From contig CM075345.1 of the NCBI GenBank assembly GCA_037693485.1, positions 84,774,001 through 84,838,000 of the forward strand: a stretch of DNA of 64,000 bases, given 5' to 3'. A model generated the notes under the pieces. The model did no database searches, had not been told where the DNA came from, and saw only the letters and a list, made by a program, of their open reading frames with translations. This DNA comes from Kitagawia praeruptora. Taxonomy: Eukaryota; Streptophyta; Magnoliopsida; Apiales; Apiaceae. Shown piece after piece: positions 23,730 through 36,197 of the stretch (positions are counted from its first letter, which is position 1; every line of letters begins with the position of its first letter). The position numbers and the translations under genes were made by a program.

Positions 23730-24835
23730 TTCTAAACCAGCTAAGAGGTTATATGTATTTTCCGAGATTGAATTGAGAACTGGATGCCACCAGTTAAAGA
23801 TTAAACCCGAGGATATACCCAACACTGTGTTCGCAATAGGTATAGACACTATGAGATTTTAGCCATTTCATTTGGGTGATTAATGCACCCGTAGTTTTTA
23901 TGGATTTAGTGAATCAAGTGTTCAAGAAATATTTAGATAAGCTCGTTATTGTATTTATTGATGACATCCTGATATATCCAGAGGACGAACATTTAAGAAT
24001 TGTTTTAGAGTTATTATGAGAAGAGCAGTTGCATGCCAATTTCTCAAAGTGTGAATTCTGGTTTAATGAAGCCCAATTTCTAAGACGTGTGGTTATTATC
24101 AAGGGAGTATTAATGGATCCCGCTAAAATAGAAGTTGTTTCAATTGGGAGAGACAAACTACACCCATAGAGGTGAGAAGTTTTATGGACCTGACAGGCTA
24201 TTATAGGAAATTCGTGCAGGACCTTGCTAAGATAACAGCACCGTTGACACGATTTACGAGAAAGACTGAGAAGTTGGAATGGACTCCTAAGTGTGAGGAG
24301 AGTTTGCAAGAATTGAAAAAGAGGTTGGTGTCAGCCCAGTGTTGGCCCTACCAGATGATAAGGAAGACTTTGTGATATATAATGATGCATCTCATAAAGG
24401 TTTAGATTGTGTGCTGATACAACACCGTAGAGTAAGTGTGTATGCATTCAGATAGTTAAAAGAGTAAGAGACTAGATACCCACCCATAAATTAGAATTAG
24501 CATCGATGGTTTTCGCTCTAAGAGATTTGGAAACATTATATGGACCATAAAAGCCTCAAGTATATACTATGCAGAAGGAAAGAGCAAGGAAAATTTTTCA
24601 AGAACGAGGGTAAAGTATGTGCCCGTTTACGTACGAACATGAAATATATATTATAACCAATATTTTCTTACAATTGTTTCAAGGAGTATTATTAGAATTA
24701 TTTTCTGGAAAATTTTACAGAGACGATATATTTAAAGGTCGGAGTATTAAGACTTTATGTCATGATAGAGATCAAGATATGACTATAAGATGCACTACCA
24801 TTCAGGGGAGGCCAATGTGGTGGCCAATGCCTTAG
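23730..24835 (+). pseudogene. Gypsy reverse transcriptase/RNase H remnants
   Basis: A frame-shifted remnant starts with a piece like ELRTGCHQLKIKPEDIP. The catalytic box FIDDILIYP has its Asp pair at 23960-23965. The connection segment is MDLTGYYRKFVQDLAKITAP (24181 on), then LEWTPKCEESLQELKKRLVS. The RNase H start (VIYNDASHKGLDCVLIQ) and HYMDHKSLKYIL follow. About 170 bases of unrelated AT-rich sequence (near 24600-24770) then interrupt the RNase H region before YHSGEANVVANAL resumes. Several stops are present. The lost protein would have made and processed element cDNA. Confidence 0.88.
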
Positions 24836-25214
24836 TCAAAAGGAGAAAAGTGATGGATTCTGAAGATTCGGGAATTCAAGGATGAGATTTTGCACAAGAC
24901 CCATAGTCCGAGATATTAGATGCACTTAGACGGTACCATAATGAATAGGGATACTACCTTGCGAGGCCGTTATGAAAAGAGTTGTCGCTCTTCCTTGTGT
25001 TGAAAGGAGGATGGTAAGAAAAAGATATTGGAAACCGAGTTAATTCAACAATCCAAAGAGACAAAAGATTTTACCAGCAAACGGCTAGTGAAAGCCGAAG
25101 ATGGATAGAGTTAGTACTGCTATTGTTAAGCTAAATGGCATGTTGAAGAATGACAAGCCAGTTCATATAGGTATATTTCTGCGCAAACAGGATAGAGAAT
25201 ATGAGATTGGAGAT

Positions 25215-25375
25215 GCGTGATACTAAAGGTATTCCTGTGGAAATCATGGATACAAATGTTCAAGTGTTAAGGAGCAAGGTTTTCAAACTAATAAGGAATT
25301 GTGAGAATATCAAGATGTGGAAGAATCCACCTGGAAGTTGAAAGAGTGTAACAAAGGAAAAGTAACCCAGCTATT
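25215..25375 (+). pseudogene. Chromodomain-like C-terminus of gypsy integrase
   Basis: Frame-shifted remnant: IPVEIMDTNVQVLRSKVFKL, then in another frame EYQDVEESTWKLKE. This resembles the chromodomain pattern of plant chromovirus integrases (VxxLRNKxI...VEEATWE). In the family this domain helps direct insertion to chromatin. Confidence 0.65.
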
Positions 25376-25406
25376 CCTAAACTGATTCCGGGACGGAATC
25401 CTTTTA

Positions 25407-25418
25407 AGGAGGGGAGAC
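25407..25418 (+). other. Polypurine tract
   Basis: AAGGAGGGGAGAC directly precedes the 3' LTR (TGTAAGAACCC). Confidence 0.9.
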
Positions 25419-28400
25419 TGTAAGAACCCAGATTTTCGGTAGAATTAAAACTTTTCTTATTAAGAATAAGTATATGCATGAATAGTGTTTGTCATGCGTG
25501 AATAGTGATTTTGGTGGATGAATAGTGATTTTGAGGATTAAGAAAATTTTTCATGTCATCTATGTACGAGACATAGGATGGATATTCTGAAGTCATATTA
25601 GTGATCTACAGAGCAAATAAGTGTATGCAAAGACGATCGGAATTCAGAAATTCCAATTTGTATTTCAGTGTAATATTTGACCGAGCAGTGAATTATATAT
25701 TATTATATTCAATAAATGAGATATTAAATTTGAGGAAGCAAGGATTTAATATTTTAGAATTTTATTATATTGGATTTGAGGATTTAGAACGTAAACCACG
25801 TACTTAGACAGTGAAACGAACGTTCTACAAATCGCTGAGACTTTTCAACGAGATTAAAAGATAAAGCGAACGAAATATGGAATTTGGATTTAGTTCATTA
25901 AGAGATTAAATATCCTACATGGTCATCAAGAGAATTATATCAAGTAGATTGGATGATTTAATCAAAGATTGAATCAAGAGCAATTAGGAATCTAAGTGAT
26001 TAAAACACTTAAATCATTTCAAGAAATAAAACAATTAGCAAGGCTTCCCCAAGACTCTTTGCACAAGTCCCAAGGTGAGTACACAGCCATACACATCTAC
26101 AATATCTAGATATTATCCAAGGCAATCACTTTATGCATTATTGTCCAAGAGAAAAGCAAGCAAACTCCATTCTCTCCATTTTTCTCAAACTGCCCAGCAA
26201 CACCTCCTCTCAGTAAAACGGGCCTAGATCCTTCATTACTCAATGAAATTTTGTGCTCTTTATATGGTTAGAAAGCTGTTAAGATTCTCTACAACTTTCC
26301 TTTAGAAGCCTCGTTCAGAAAAGATCGGTAAGGGCCTCGGTTTTCATGATCTTTCAGTTCGGTTTTAGGGGCTCCGAATTACTAACTTGATTTTCTTGAT
26401 TTCTCTTGATGATCTAAGCTTGTCTAAGGCTAGTTGAGGGCTAATCAAGGCTTTTAAAGGTCATACAAACATCAAGGAAGGTAATCCTCTTTTGAAACCC
26501 TAGCTCTTAGTTTGAGTTTTGATGAATTAGATGAGTTATAAGGATTTGATGCATGTTTAGAGCATTAGTGTTATGAGTGGGCTTTGATAATTGTTAAAAG
26601 TGGTTCCATGGATGTTAAGGCAGTACTTGACCTTAGTTTAATGATAAATAACATGTTTGGGTTGTTTGGAGTGGATGGTATGATATTTGGAGTATTTGAA
26701 ATTTTGGATTATTCGATTTATAGCCGTCGTAATGACGAATTTTTGTTAGAACTTTAAGACAGTCCTTACCCGAGACCTTGAACTTCTGACCTTAAATCAC
26801 CACTGCCATGAACTTGTAGTTCTTGACTCATAGATCATTTTGGCGAAAGAATCGTAGCATTCTGATTTACGGTTTAGTAGAAATGGCCAAATTCGTAAAA
26901 GTGGTTCGATCGCGTAAGTGCTAAGTTCATGACTTCAATTGAACCCCTTAATGAAACTGTTTTGGTGGCAAATCGAGTTTATTAAATACTAGGTATCATA
27001 AGGTGTATGTTTGCGAAGGAATCACCTCGAAAGAGTAAACGGTTGATTTTATAGAAAAGTTTAAGTCGAGGTCGCGTAAGTGAAAACCTCTGAAAACGAG
27101 ACTTAGAAACCAACGTTCTGAATGGTTAAGTATAACTTGGAATTGCGGATGGATTTTGAACCAAACTTATAACGTAAGTATTTGACGACCAACATGGACA
27201 TAGTATGAGCCTATAACAAGCCAGTAATGCCTTGGTTGTGTTTCGCTTGCGTGTTTAAGCATTGAGTTACAAGTGGATTAATTATGCATTTTCTTTGACC
27301 ATGTCTAGATGGACCGACATCGTCGCGAGCCCTATCGTATCTCGAGTACCAGGCAAGTGTTCTAAACCATACTTTGTATTATTGGTTCTATAATCCTGTT
27401 TTGCCATGTGTTGTGTTATACAGTTTTGCAGTTACTGCTTATATTGCCATATATATATATATAGTTGGCTTTCTGATTCGCATATAAGTTTTGAGATGAG
27501 TAGTTATGAACCGGTGGATCTTGTAGCTCTAAGTATATGAGCATACTTATTGTGTTCGACTCTAGACCGGGAGTCGGTATTTGGTTATTTATGCAAATAA
27601 TCGTGGAAACCCGGAGGGATTCCAGCGGCAAAGTACTATGTATTCTGAGGAGTATTATCCAGTATTATTATCATAATTTCAAGAAGTATTTATTACCTGG
27701 TAAAGATTCAAGGATTGTTATTTGAGTATCATCTCACTTGAGAATATTAATCAAATATTATTTCATTAAGAGTATTATTGAATATTTTACGATATACGAT
27801 GCAAAGTATATGCATAGTTGTTTTGACTTAATATATTGTCATACTTGAAGTGTGATTTTTAATTAGATGACTTATAGACTAGAGGTGATCTAGTAGCTAT
27901 AAGCCGGGTTTATGATAGCCCTTAGTATAGGGCATATGATTCGACTAATTTGTTACGAACCGCGAGGCGGTATATCGTATACGTATTACAATTAATTTCT
28001 GAGTATTATTTATTTAGTAAATAATATTCGAGGATTATAATTACATGGAAAATATCGTTTCAAATATTTATTTAAAGTATGATTTCATAATCATACGTGA
28101 GTTATTTATTTAAATGAATCTTAATTCGGATTTTCATTTAAAGGTTTCTAGTTATCTTTAGATGAATATTTACTTAATGAATATTATTCTAAATATTCAT
28201 TTAAAGTTTTCCTTATTATTAATAAGGGTTGTTTATTTGACGAACATTATTTTGAATATTCATTTAAAGTTAATGAATATTATTTTGGATATTCATTTAA
28301 ATACTTTATCATTATTAAGGGCTATTTAATTGATGACTATTATTTCGAATATTCATTTAAAGGTACTGAATATTATTTCGGATATTCATTTAAAGGTTTC

Positions 28401-30334
28401 CAATAATCATTAATAATTATCTAATTACTAAATATTATTTTTGAATATTCATTTCAAGATTTAGTTGTGATTATTTTATTTAAAAATATTGTTTATGCAG
28501 ATATGAGTTAATAAATATTATTGGAATATTTAATTAATACTTTCAAGAATATTGTGAATAACTCAGATTACTTAAAAGCATTTTTGACTTCAATAATCAT
28601 GAAGTATATCTCTGAGATATAGTAAAAGGCTCTTGAATACTTTCGATCTTCTGGGTTTTCCCTAAATAACGTTGAGCACCTAATCTATGTTGCATAACAA
28701 CGATTTTCCAAAAGTATTATAAGGTTTCCCTGATGATCGTAAATCAACTCCTAGCCTGCAATGGCGTCGCTTTCCTTCAAAACTGGGAAACCCTATTTGA
28801 GAAATTCTATTTTACCTGACTTCTGAGTCACAAAAATTGTCGAGAGCTTATTTTGAGCCCAGTTATCATGAGTCATGGGACTCTGGCTACTTCCTCAACA
28901 CTCGAGGAGTTGGATTGCTGTAACAAGTTTTAATCCATTAACGAGCTACTGCTCGGGAAATATTGGTAAATTTTCCTTTCTAATTAGATACAACTACTTT
29001 GTGGAGTTGTATCAACGAGTTATTACTCGGGGAAAAGGAGGACGAACTTTACGTTTCAGAGTCATGGATTTTACTCGAACTAGGAGTATGTGTGTATGAG
29101 GCTGTGAATCAGTCCATCACTGATAATCGTGTAAGAGGCCGTGGGACGGTCCATCATTATTAAAAGGGGTCCGAGTTGCGCCGGTCCCGACTATGCCCAA
29201 CCGTTGGCGGGAGATCAAGAGGGCGGTAGACAAGTAAATCCGTCAGTTCTTCCATCTACATGTAGAGAAACAAAATTTGGAGATGCACAACTTATGACTG
29301 ATCATCGTAAGGTTGTGACATCTGGCACGAGATACTCCAGTATTAGTTCATCATCCAATTTGGATATTTTCTGCAACATTATCGAGAACACCCCATCGGA
29401 AAGCTACGGGCTGGGTGACTGGTAAGTGTTGGCAGAGTCGAAAAGGTTATGTTGGTCTACTTTGAACCTCATCCTTTTATAATATACTGGAACTTGTTCA
29501 TTTCAAAGTAGAGGTTGATTTCAAAAGATGATATTGATTTTCCTTATCACTCAAATCATATTGAAAACTCGTTCATCTCACACTTGATAAAGATTATAGA
29601 TATATTATGAAAGATGATATACATATATTGATTTTCTGCTTATCTTCTTTTAATGGCAGATATTTTGACGGAAAAGTTATTAATATGATTATGAACTTAT
29701 CTAGTTCATTTAATGATTATTTTAATCATTATACTTTCCCTATTAAGATTTTTGGGTACAGATATTTCATGGTTGATAGTAAGTATCTGTGGTATTTCGA
29801 AAAACCCAAGTATATGATGGGATATGTTGTGAACTCTATTAACCACTTGCTGAGCAATTCTTTCGCTCATACTTGTTTGTTTTATATACTAGCCTTTCAG
29901 AAAGAGGTAAACGGATGAGGATTATCTGCGTAGCTAGGAAGAAGCAAGCAAACTACCCTTATGAAGAAGACAGGATCCAGAACATCTATAGCTGGAATAA
30001 GTTACATGTAGGTTTATTAATTTGTAATATATATCACATTGAATAGAGTAAAATTAGTTGTTGGTATACTTCTCAACGAAGCTAGTCTAGCGGGATAAGA
30101 TTTGTAAGACACAGTGTAATTTGATTCAATGGATGTAATGAAGTGAGTAATGTAAAGACTTTAGTTCTTGTTTCTAGCCCTATAACCTATAAGATGCTTG
30201 GTAGTTGGGGTCTCAATGATGTATTTCAGTTATTCAATGATTACAGATGGATTAATGTTGTTAAATAGGTGAATTGTTAATGAGAATTTCCGCGTGACGA
30301 CCAAATCCCTGACCCCGGATTTGGGGCTGTTACA
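25419..30334 (+). repeat. 3' LTR of the plus-strand giant element
   Basis: Pair of 15599-20511. It carries the same palindrome array, stem-loop block and terminal hairpin, and ends at the CTTTC duplication (30335-30339). Confidence 0.93.
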
Positions 30335-31246
30335 CTTTCGGACACCAGCACCCATACTTCACAACTCTGTTTCTCGTGGTCACTTTCCTTTTCCATCTCC
30401 GTGATTCCTTCCCCTCTCCCATCTAGCAACCAACCTCAGAACACAGTCAGACAAATACAAATAACCACGCACTCTCCTGCCTCCTTTCTCCTTCAACTTT
30501 CCACTGTCACCATCACCACTCTTCTTACCACCAGTACCATATGGACACCTGAACACCACAATTACTACTAATCAACATCTATTTTGCATACAAATGAAAC
30601 CCCCCAAATTGACTCCTACCTCAGCTACATACACCCTCTTTTACAAACAACTACACTCGGACATATCACACACACGCACATAGCATTTTCCCCTGCTTCA
30701 GTCTCTCCTCTCTCGACCAAACCCAGGAGCATCACCAAGTTCAAAGCGAACTCACACACCCACCATCGTTAAAACATGCACACCCCTCAGCCCTCATGAC
30801 TTACCCATACACACACTCGACTGTACAAACCAGCCACAAACACAGCGTCACACCCGCAGTCACCCCCACACCTGCATAGCCCAACCTCTTCAACCTCCTC
30901 TATTCTCCCTTATTTGTTACTGCTCAGAACCTCCGAAAAACCCACATACTCGGAACACGCACACACACATCAGTCGTACACACACCCACAACTCTAACTC
31001 TGAACAGCAGTAACCCAGGTCGACATAGCCACACACACACAACAAACTCGCATAGAAGTAATAACAAGGGAGGTAATTTGTAAGGAAGGAAAATGAATTA
31101 GGGAGATAGGCCGAGAGAGATTGAAGGGAGAGATGGGAGAAAGTATGAGAGAGTAAAAGGGATATAAAATCAAGAACCTTGAAGAAAATATCAAGAAGAA
31201 TCGAGAAGTAGCTGATGTTTTGAAAAGATAAGGCACTTACGATATA

Positions 31247-31560
31247 TGATTGAAGGGTTTTGCGAAGTGGGCTAAGACGGATGGGGTGGCTAGGGCGGCC
31301 ATCTTGGCTGCTCTAACGAACACCTTGTTTGATGTGTACTCCTCTGATGCCTACACCGCAAAACTCTTATGGGAGAAGCTGGACCAGACACATAATACTG
31401 ACTCACAAGGTCTGGAAAAGTATTCTGTGGCTAGGTTCCTTGATTTTAAGCTGGTGGACAATAAGTCCATGACTGAGCAAGTGCATGAATTCGAGATGAT
31501 AGTGCATGCATTGAAGGAGTCTGGAATGGACCTCCCCGAAAAGTGGGCAATTTGGCAAAT
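31247..31560 (+). pseudogene. Copia gag fragment inside a gypsy-type LTR
   Basis: The frame reads like the UBN2-type gag domain of copia elements: KGFAKWAKTDGVARAAIL, TAKLLWEKLDQTHNT, MTEQVHEFEMIVHALKESGM and DLPEKW. Homology stops near 31550, and the frame runs on into AT-rich LTR sequence. There is no stop within about 100 codons. No LTR, primer site or pol lies beside it. It is a captured or left-over piece within the minus-oriented LTR. Confidence 0.75.
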
Positions 31561-32140
31561 TGGCAAGGCTAAAAACAATTATCAATCAATTAAATGGCTT
31601 TTAAAATTGAATTTAAATGGAAAATTGATGAAAATTAAAATCTTCATTTTTAAAAATAAAGAGTATAAATTACCATCACTCACATATTTTCAAAATATTT
31701 TTAGGGTAAACAATGAATTAAATATGGATTTTACAAGTTTTGACCTTTTAAAGTCAACATAACTCTCAAAATAATTTTAAAATACTTAAACACCCAAAAT
31801 AATTTTCCCGGAAATTTTAAAAACTAAATAAATATACAAAGACAATATTAGAAAAGATTTCATGATGTTTAACAACTCCGATGATTTTATAAAAATCTCA
31901 GAAGATCAATAATGTATGATTTAAATAGATTTTAATCATCAAAAATATAAATAAAATTACATGGACTTACACGGCTCACATAAGTCATCATATAAACATA
32001 TAAACACGGTATCACATATAACTGACATTCTCAAAAAATTTCACATAATATATTCAACATTTAATATTAAATAAATATTTATAAATACGCGATTTTCTAG
32101 GGCGTTATAACTTGTGTTTTTGTTCTTATTTCCGCACGTA

Positions 32141-34075
32141 TGTAATAACCCAAATTTCTGTACTTGATAAAATTTTCCTTTGAAGGATGAATAGTGAAAT
32201 TATGGATGAGTAGTGATTTTGAGGATTAAGAAATTTTTCATGTCACCCAATGTACGGGATAGTAAATGGATATGTTGAGGTTATATTAGTGATCTACGAT
32301 GTAAATAAGTGTATGTAAACGCGATCGGAATTCAGAAGTTCCAAACTTTATTTTTATGGAATACTTGACCGAGCAGTGAAGAGCATATCAATGCGACCAA
32401 GACAAGTGATATATTAAAATTGAGGATTTGAGAATTCAAGGATTTAATATTTTGTTATTTTATTTAAGGTGATTTAAGAATTTAGAACAAAAACCTCTGA
32501 GTTAGTATAACGAACGTTCTGGGAATCGCTAGAACTTTGCAACGAGATTAAGCGATTAAGCGAACGAATTATGGATTATGGATTGAATACATAACGAGAT
32601 TAAAAACCCTACCTGAGCATCTAGGGTTTATTATTAAGAGAAATTGGTGGAAAGAAAACAAGAAAAGAAAAGAAAATAGAAGTGATGAGGTGTGTGAATG
32701 AGAGCAAGCCAACAATGCAACTTCTTTTAAACCACACAAATGCCAAGTTGATTAAAAAGGGTGACATAGCCTCTTTATACATATGATCCCAGCTGATATG
32801 TATCACAAAACATCACACAAATCACCTACCAACTAGTCAAAGAAGATCAAAAAGCAAAAGAAACCAAGAACACTCCATTTTACAAATCTTGTCAGTTTCT
32901 GTCCAACAAAAGAGAGGGTCGAAAACCATAGCTAGAAAGATTTGTTTTTGGTGATCTATAGCTCAAAATAAATCCCTTGAAGAGTAGAAAGTGTGGTAAA
33001 ACTTTGAGAACCAATCTCTATTTTTTCGATTTTATACAGATTTTACAAAGTGATGAATGAATAGTAATGAATAGTGTTTTATTTAGTTTTTCATGTTTTG
33101 ATCTTAGTGTTCAAGCTTCCTAAGGTGCATCCAAGGCTAGAGTATCCATTGTAAAGCTTTATTATTGTTCTTAAGTCATCAAGGAAGGTAAAAACTGAAA
33201 CCTTACATGAGTTATGTTGAGTTTTATTAGAGTTTTTGCTAGTGATGTAAGTTATGGTGTTTAATAAGAACATCCTTGAATATTTAGCTTTGTTTTGAGG
33301 TGTATGGATTGAGTGGTGGTCAATGGACCTTACCACTGACCCTAGAAGTCTTATGTGATGGTTGGTGTGTGATATTGAAGGTTGGGTTGCCTTGTCCATC
33401 TTGGTAGAAAAGTTACAAAATGGAAATGCTCGATTTAGAGCTATCGTAATGCCCAAATTTCTTGAACCAAGTGGACAGTAGCCATCCGAACCCTTAAACA
33501 TGTTTAAACTGCAACCACTGACCATATTGAGTAGATTTTGGAGTCTAGTTTATGGCCGCAAGAATTGTGTCAAAAGAGTTTACTGTTATTGAGTTATGGC
33601 CGTTTTAGTGAAAGTGGTTCGAGAAACAATGTCGTAGAAATGTATCAACTTTGAGGTTAATTTTGAGACCCTTAAAAATGGAATTCGAATGTGATAATTT
33701 GAGAATAAATACCAAGGTCAGTTAGGAAAGTATGAGAAGTGGTTTCGAGTCCCAAAGATTATTTTTCAATTTTATAAAAATGAAACAACAGAGGTTGCAA
33801 AAATAAAAACCACTAAGAATACGACTTAGAAACCAATGTTGAAAATGGTTAAGTATAACTTGAATTCGAGGTTCTATTTCGAACCAAACTTATAACTTAA
33901 GTGTTTTTCGATTAACATGGACTTAGAATAAGTCAAATGTGAGCCACTAGAGCCAGTATCATATTTTGTATAGGTACATAAGAGTTGAGATATAAACGTA
34001 TTGCTTATAGAATTGATCTTGTATCCTGTTTGTTACAGATCACCGGACCCCAGCACTTGCATCGTTGTGACAGTA
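32141..34075 (+). repeat. LTR/leader-like region of the third gypsy element
   Basis: Corresponds to the first 1.9 kb of the giant LTRs. A donor-like AAG|GTAAAA lies at 33187-33188 and an acceptor-like TTACAG at 34033-34038. Both sit at the positions equivalent to 16657 and 17485 of the plus giant LTR. The part from 32141 to 34036 also runs from TG to TGTTACA and so could be read as a short LTR, but no primer binding site follows. Confidence 0.6.
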
Positions 34076-35373
34076 ATGCCACCAAGGAGGAACAGAGCTA
34101 ACTCCCGTGAAGGTGAGGCTTCTACGGGAGGGGATAACAACCAAGGAAATAACCAGAATGATAACCAGAACAATAAAGGATTTAATCAACTTGTAGATTT
34201 GTTGAGGCAAACCCTAGACCGTAACCAGCAGGGTCCTATACCCAATGTGGTGAACCAGACTGCAGCAGCTTTCAAGGCTTTTAAGTCAATACAACCACCT
34301 GAGTTTAAGGGGTTTGGTGAACCAGTAGAGGCTAGATCGTGGCTAAAAGAGATGGAGAAATCCTTTAAGATTATAGGAGTAGAAGACGGACAGAAGACGA
34401 TATTTCCCACCTATATGCTGAAGGAAGAGGCGAATTATTGGTGGGAGTCTAAGGTAGCACTAGAACATGAAGGGGTAGTAACCTGGGAAAGATTCACTGA
34501 GTTGTTTTTGGAGAAGTATTTTCCCGAGCATATGGAGAATAGGATGGAGATAAAGTTCTTGGAGTTAAAGCAGAATAATAAGAGAGTTGCTGAGTACGAG
34601 AAGGAGTTTACAGAGCTATCTAGGTTTGTACCACATTTTGTAGATATTGACGGGAAGAAGGCAAGAAGGTTTCAACATGGGTTGAAACCATGGATACAAA
34701 CTAGAGTGGCTGCTTTTGAGCTTAGTGAATATGTTAAGGTGGTGAATAAGGCTGAGGTGATAGAAGCAGGAACTAATTTTAATCCAAGGGCGGATGAAGG
34801 GAAGAAAAGGAAAGCGGACAGTTGGGGAGGAAATCAGACTAGAGGATCATACCAGAATCAGAATAATAAGAGGTCAGGATTCTAACTCGGACGAAGCGTA
34901 GGATTTAACAGGTCGAGGGTACGGATAGTGTCCAGGAAGGACAACAGAGAAGCGTAAGTCAGTTTAGGCAGCCGCAACCACAGCGATCTAACTGTAAGGT
35001 TTTTGGAAAGAAGCATGCGGGCGCATGTATGAGGTCAGTCACGGGATGTTTTAACTGTGGACAGGAGGGGCATCAGGTTAAGAATTGCCCTAGGAAAGTA
35101 ATGGTGTGTTATAAATGTGGAAAGGAGGGACATACCTTTAGAGATTGTAGATCAATCGCGACTACACCACCGGCATCACGACAAAGTGGTGGGACCAATG
35201 ACAACCAATCAACCACTAGGGTTTTTAACATGACAATAGCTGATAACATGAGAGAAATGTTTGAGATAGAAGAGAACCAGAAGCGTGAAGAGAGTTGGGG
35301 ATTTGCACCGCAGAGCACAGGCAAGTATATTAACTCTTACTCTATCGTTCGGAGTAGAGGTATTTTGAACTAA
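34076..35373 (+). pseudogene. Gypsy gag with two CCHC zinc knuckles, frameshifted
   Basis: The frame opens at ATG 34076 (MPPRRNRANSREGEASTGGD); the upstream extension to 34001 reads leader sequence. A Gln/Asn-rich N-terminus is followed by the capsid-like domain (FKSIQPPEFKGFGEPVEARS, then YYWWE-type NYWWESKV and FTELFLEKYFPEHMENRM), up to the stop at 34885. A frameshift before 35029 leads to two zinc knuckles, CFNCGQEGHQVKNC and CYKCGKEGHTFRDC (about 35047-35151). After about residue VFNMTIADN the sequence no longer resembles gag-protease and ends at 35373. In the family, Gag forms the particle and binds RNA. It is the best-preserved coding piece of the gypsy elements here. Confidence 0.9.
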
Positions 35374-35416
35374 AAATTTTCTGTTTATTGATATATGTTT
35401 CCTAGTAATTAACAAT

Positions 35417-35898
35417 TGTAGAAGGGGGGTTGAATACAATTGTATAAGATTTTCGACTTAAACAGAAAATAACACAAGTATGAATCAATAACAGCTTTAT
35501 TAACTCTGATATAAAACTGTTACAAACTCTCTTAAGAAATCCTTATGTTCTTAAGAGCCGCTAAGTTACAAGATAACTCGTGTAAGCGATTACAATAATG
35601 TAAAACCTAAACTGTGTTTATATAGCATACACAGCTACACTATCAATTACAAGATATTCTAAATCAATTACATATGACTATGAATACATATCTTGAATGA
35701 TAGCTGCCTTCCTATAAATTAGGAACCGACATATCAATCTTCCTTAATCTCTGGACTGATGAGAATCTTCAAATAATCCTGATCAACTTGCAATCCTGAT
35801 AGCAATCTAATACTGACATTGTATTACTGATGACGTCAGCATCAGTATCTGATCAGTAACAGTCCAGATCCTGATATCACTTGAATCAATATCTAAAA
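35417..35898 (-). repeat. 3' LTR of large-ORF element copy 1
   Basis: Plus-strand left end TGTAGAAGGGGGGTTGAATA and right end ATCTAAAA. The purine tract (reverse of ATCTCCCGC) follows at 35899. It aligns loosely with the LTR of copy 2; the shared TATA box is TATATAAA on the minus strand (35617-35625). Confidence 0.65.
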
Positions 35899-36029
35899 AT
35901 CTCCCGCAATTTGTACTTAATAAAATAAAGCACAAATTCCTTGATTCAATGATGTCAAAAACTCAAAACAAAATTTTACAAGAAATCTTTAGGCTCGGTC
36001 TCAGAAATTCTCACAAAGAAATTACTTAT

Positions 36030-36042
36030 CTGCAAGAAACTT
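36030..36042. repeat. 13-bp target duplication CTGCAAGAAACTT, left copy
   Basis: Identical to 37913-37925. It borders a LINE-type insertion; removing the insertion and one copy rejoins the giant frame. Confidence 0.9.
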
Positions 36043-36197
36043 TTTCTTTTTTTTTGCTAATTAAAATTTTATACCAAGAAGGAACAACTTACACAAATAT
36101 GGGGGCATACCCCGCGAGATCAACATTCGGACAACAAAGCCAAACAACATTAAGTCATTTTACAATCAACAAACATAGAACTAAGCCTATTACAAAC

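Larger units (their letters stand above)
15599..30334 (+). mobile_element. Complete Ty3/gypsy element with giant 4.9 kb LTRs
   Basis: The element is 14,736 bp: LTRs at 15599-20511 (4913 bp) and 25419-30334 (4916 bp), with only 4907 bp between them. It is flanked by CTTTC at 15594-15598 and 30335-30339. The LTRs start TGTAAGAACCC and end GTGTTACA. A primer binding site, reverse-transcriptase/RNase H remnants, a chromodomain-like C-terminus and a purine tract lie in gypsy order. The chromodomain and very long LTRs suggest a Tekay/Del-type chromovirus. All coding parts are decayed although the two LTRs are nearly identical. Confidence 0.93.
12980..32109 (-). mobile_element. Gypsy-type LTR, apparently solo, split by a giant plus-strand element
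   Basis: The parts are 12980-15598 and 30340-32109, about 4.4 kb once the inserted element is removed. The left end TGTGGCATCC and right end GGGCGTTATA are flanked by ACTTG at 12975-12979 and 32110-32114. Read on the minus strand it begins TATAACGCCC (TG changed to TA) and ends GGATGCCACA. Its end resembles the giant LTRs of this window in the ATCCGGGGT segment. It contains no pol sequence and no second LTR, so it is read as a solo LTR. A copia gag fragment lies inside it. Confidence 0.65.
32141..35416 (+). mobile_element. 5' part of a third gypsy-type element, interrupted at about 35417
   Basis: Starts TGTAATAACCC, related to the giant LTR start TGTAAGAACCC. It follows the giant LTR colinearly (GAATAGTGATTTTGAGGATT near 32208; GTTAAGTATAACTTG near 33848) to about 34073, then passes directly into gag. 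The remaining 3 kb of LTR and the primer binding site are missing. The rest of the element is not found in the window. Confidence 0.75.

Noticed and set aside
20512..25418. Possibility of a functional gypsy polyprotein in the plus giant element
   Set aside because: Stops and frameshifts in every domain, and a foreign stretch within the RNase H region.
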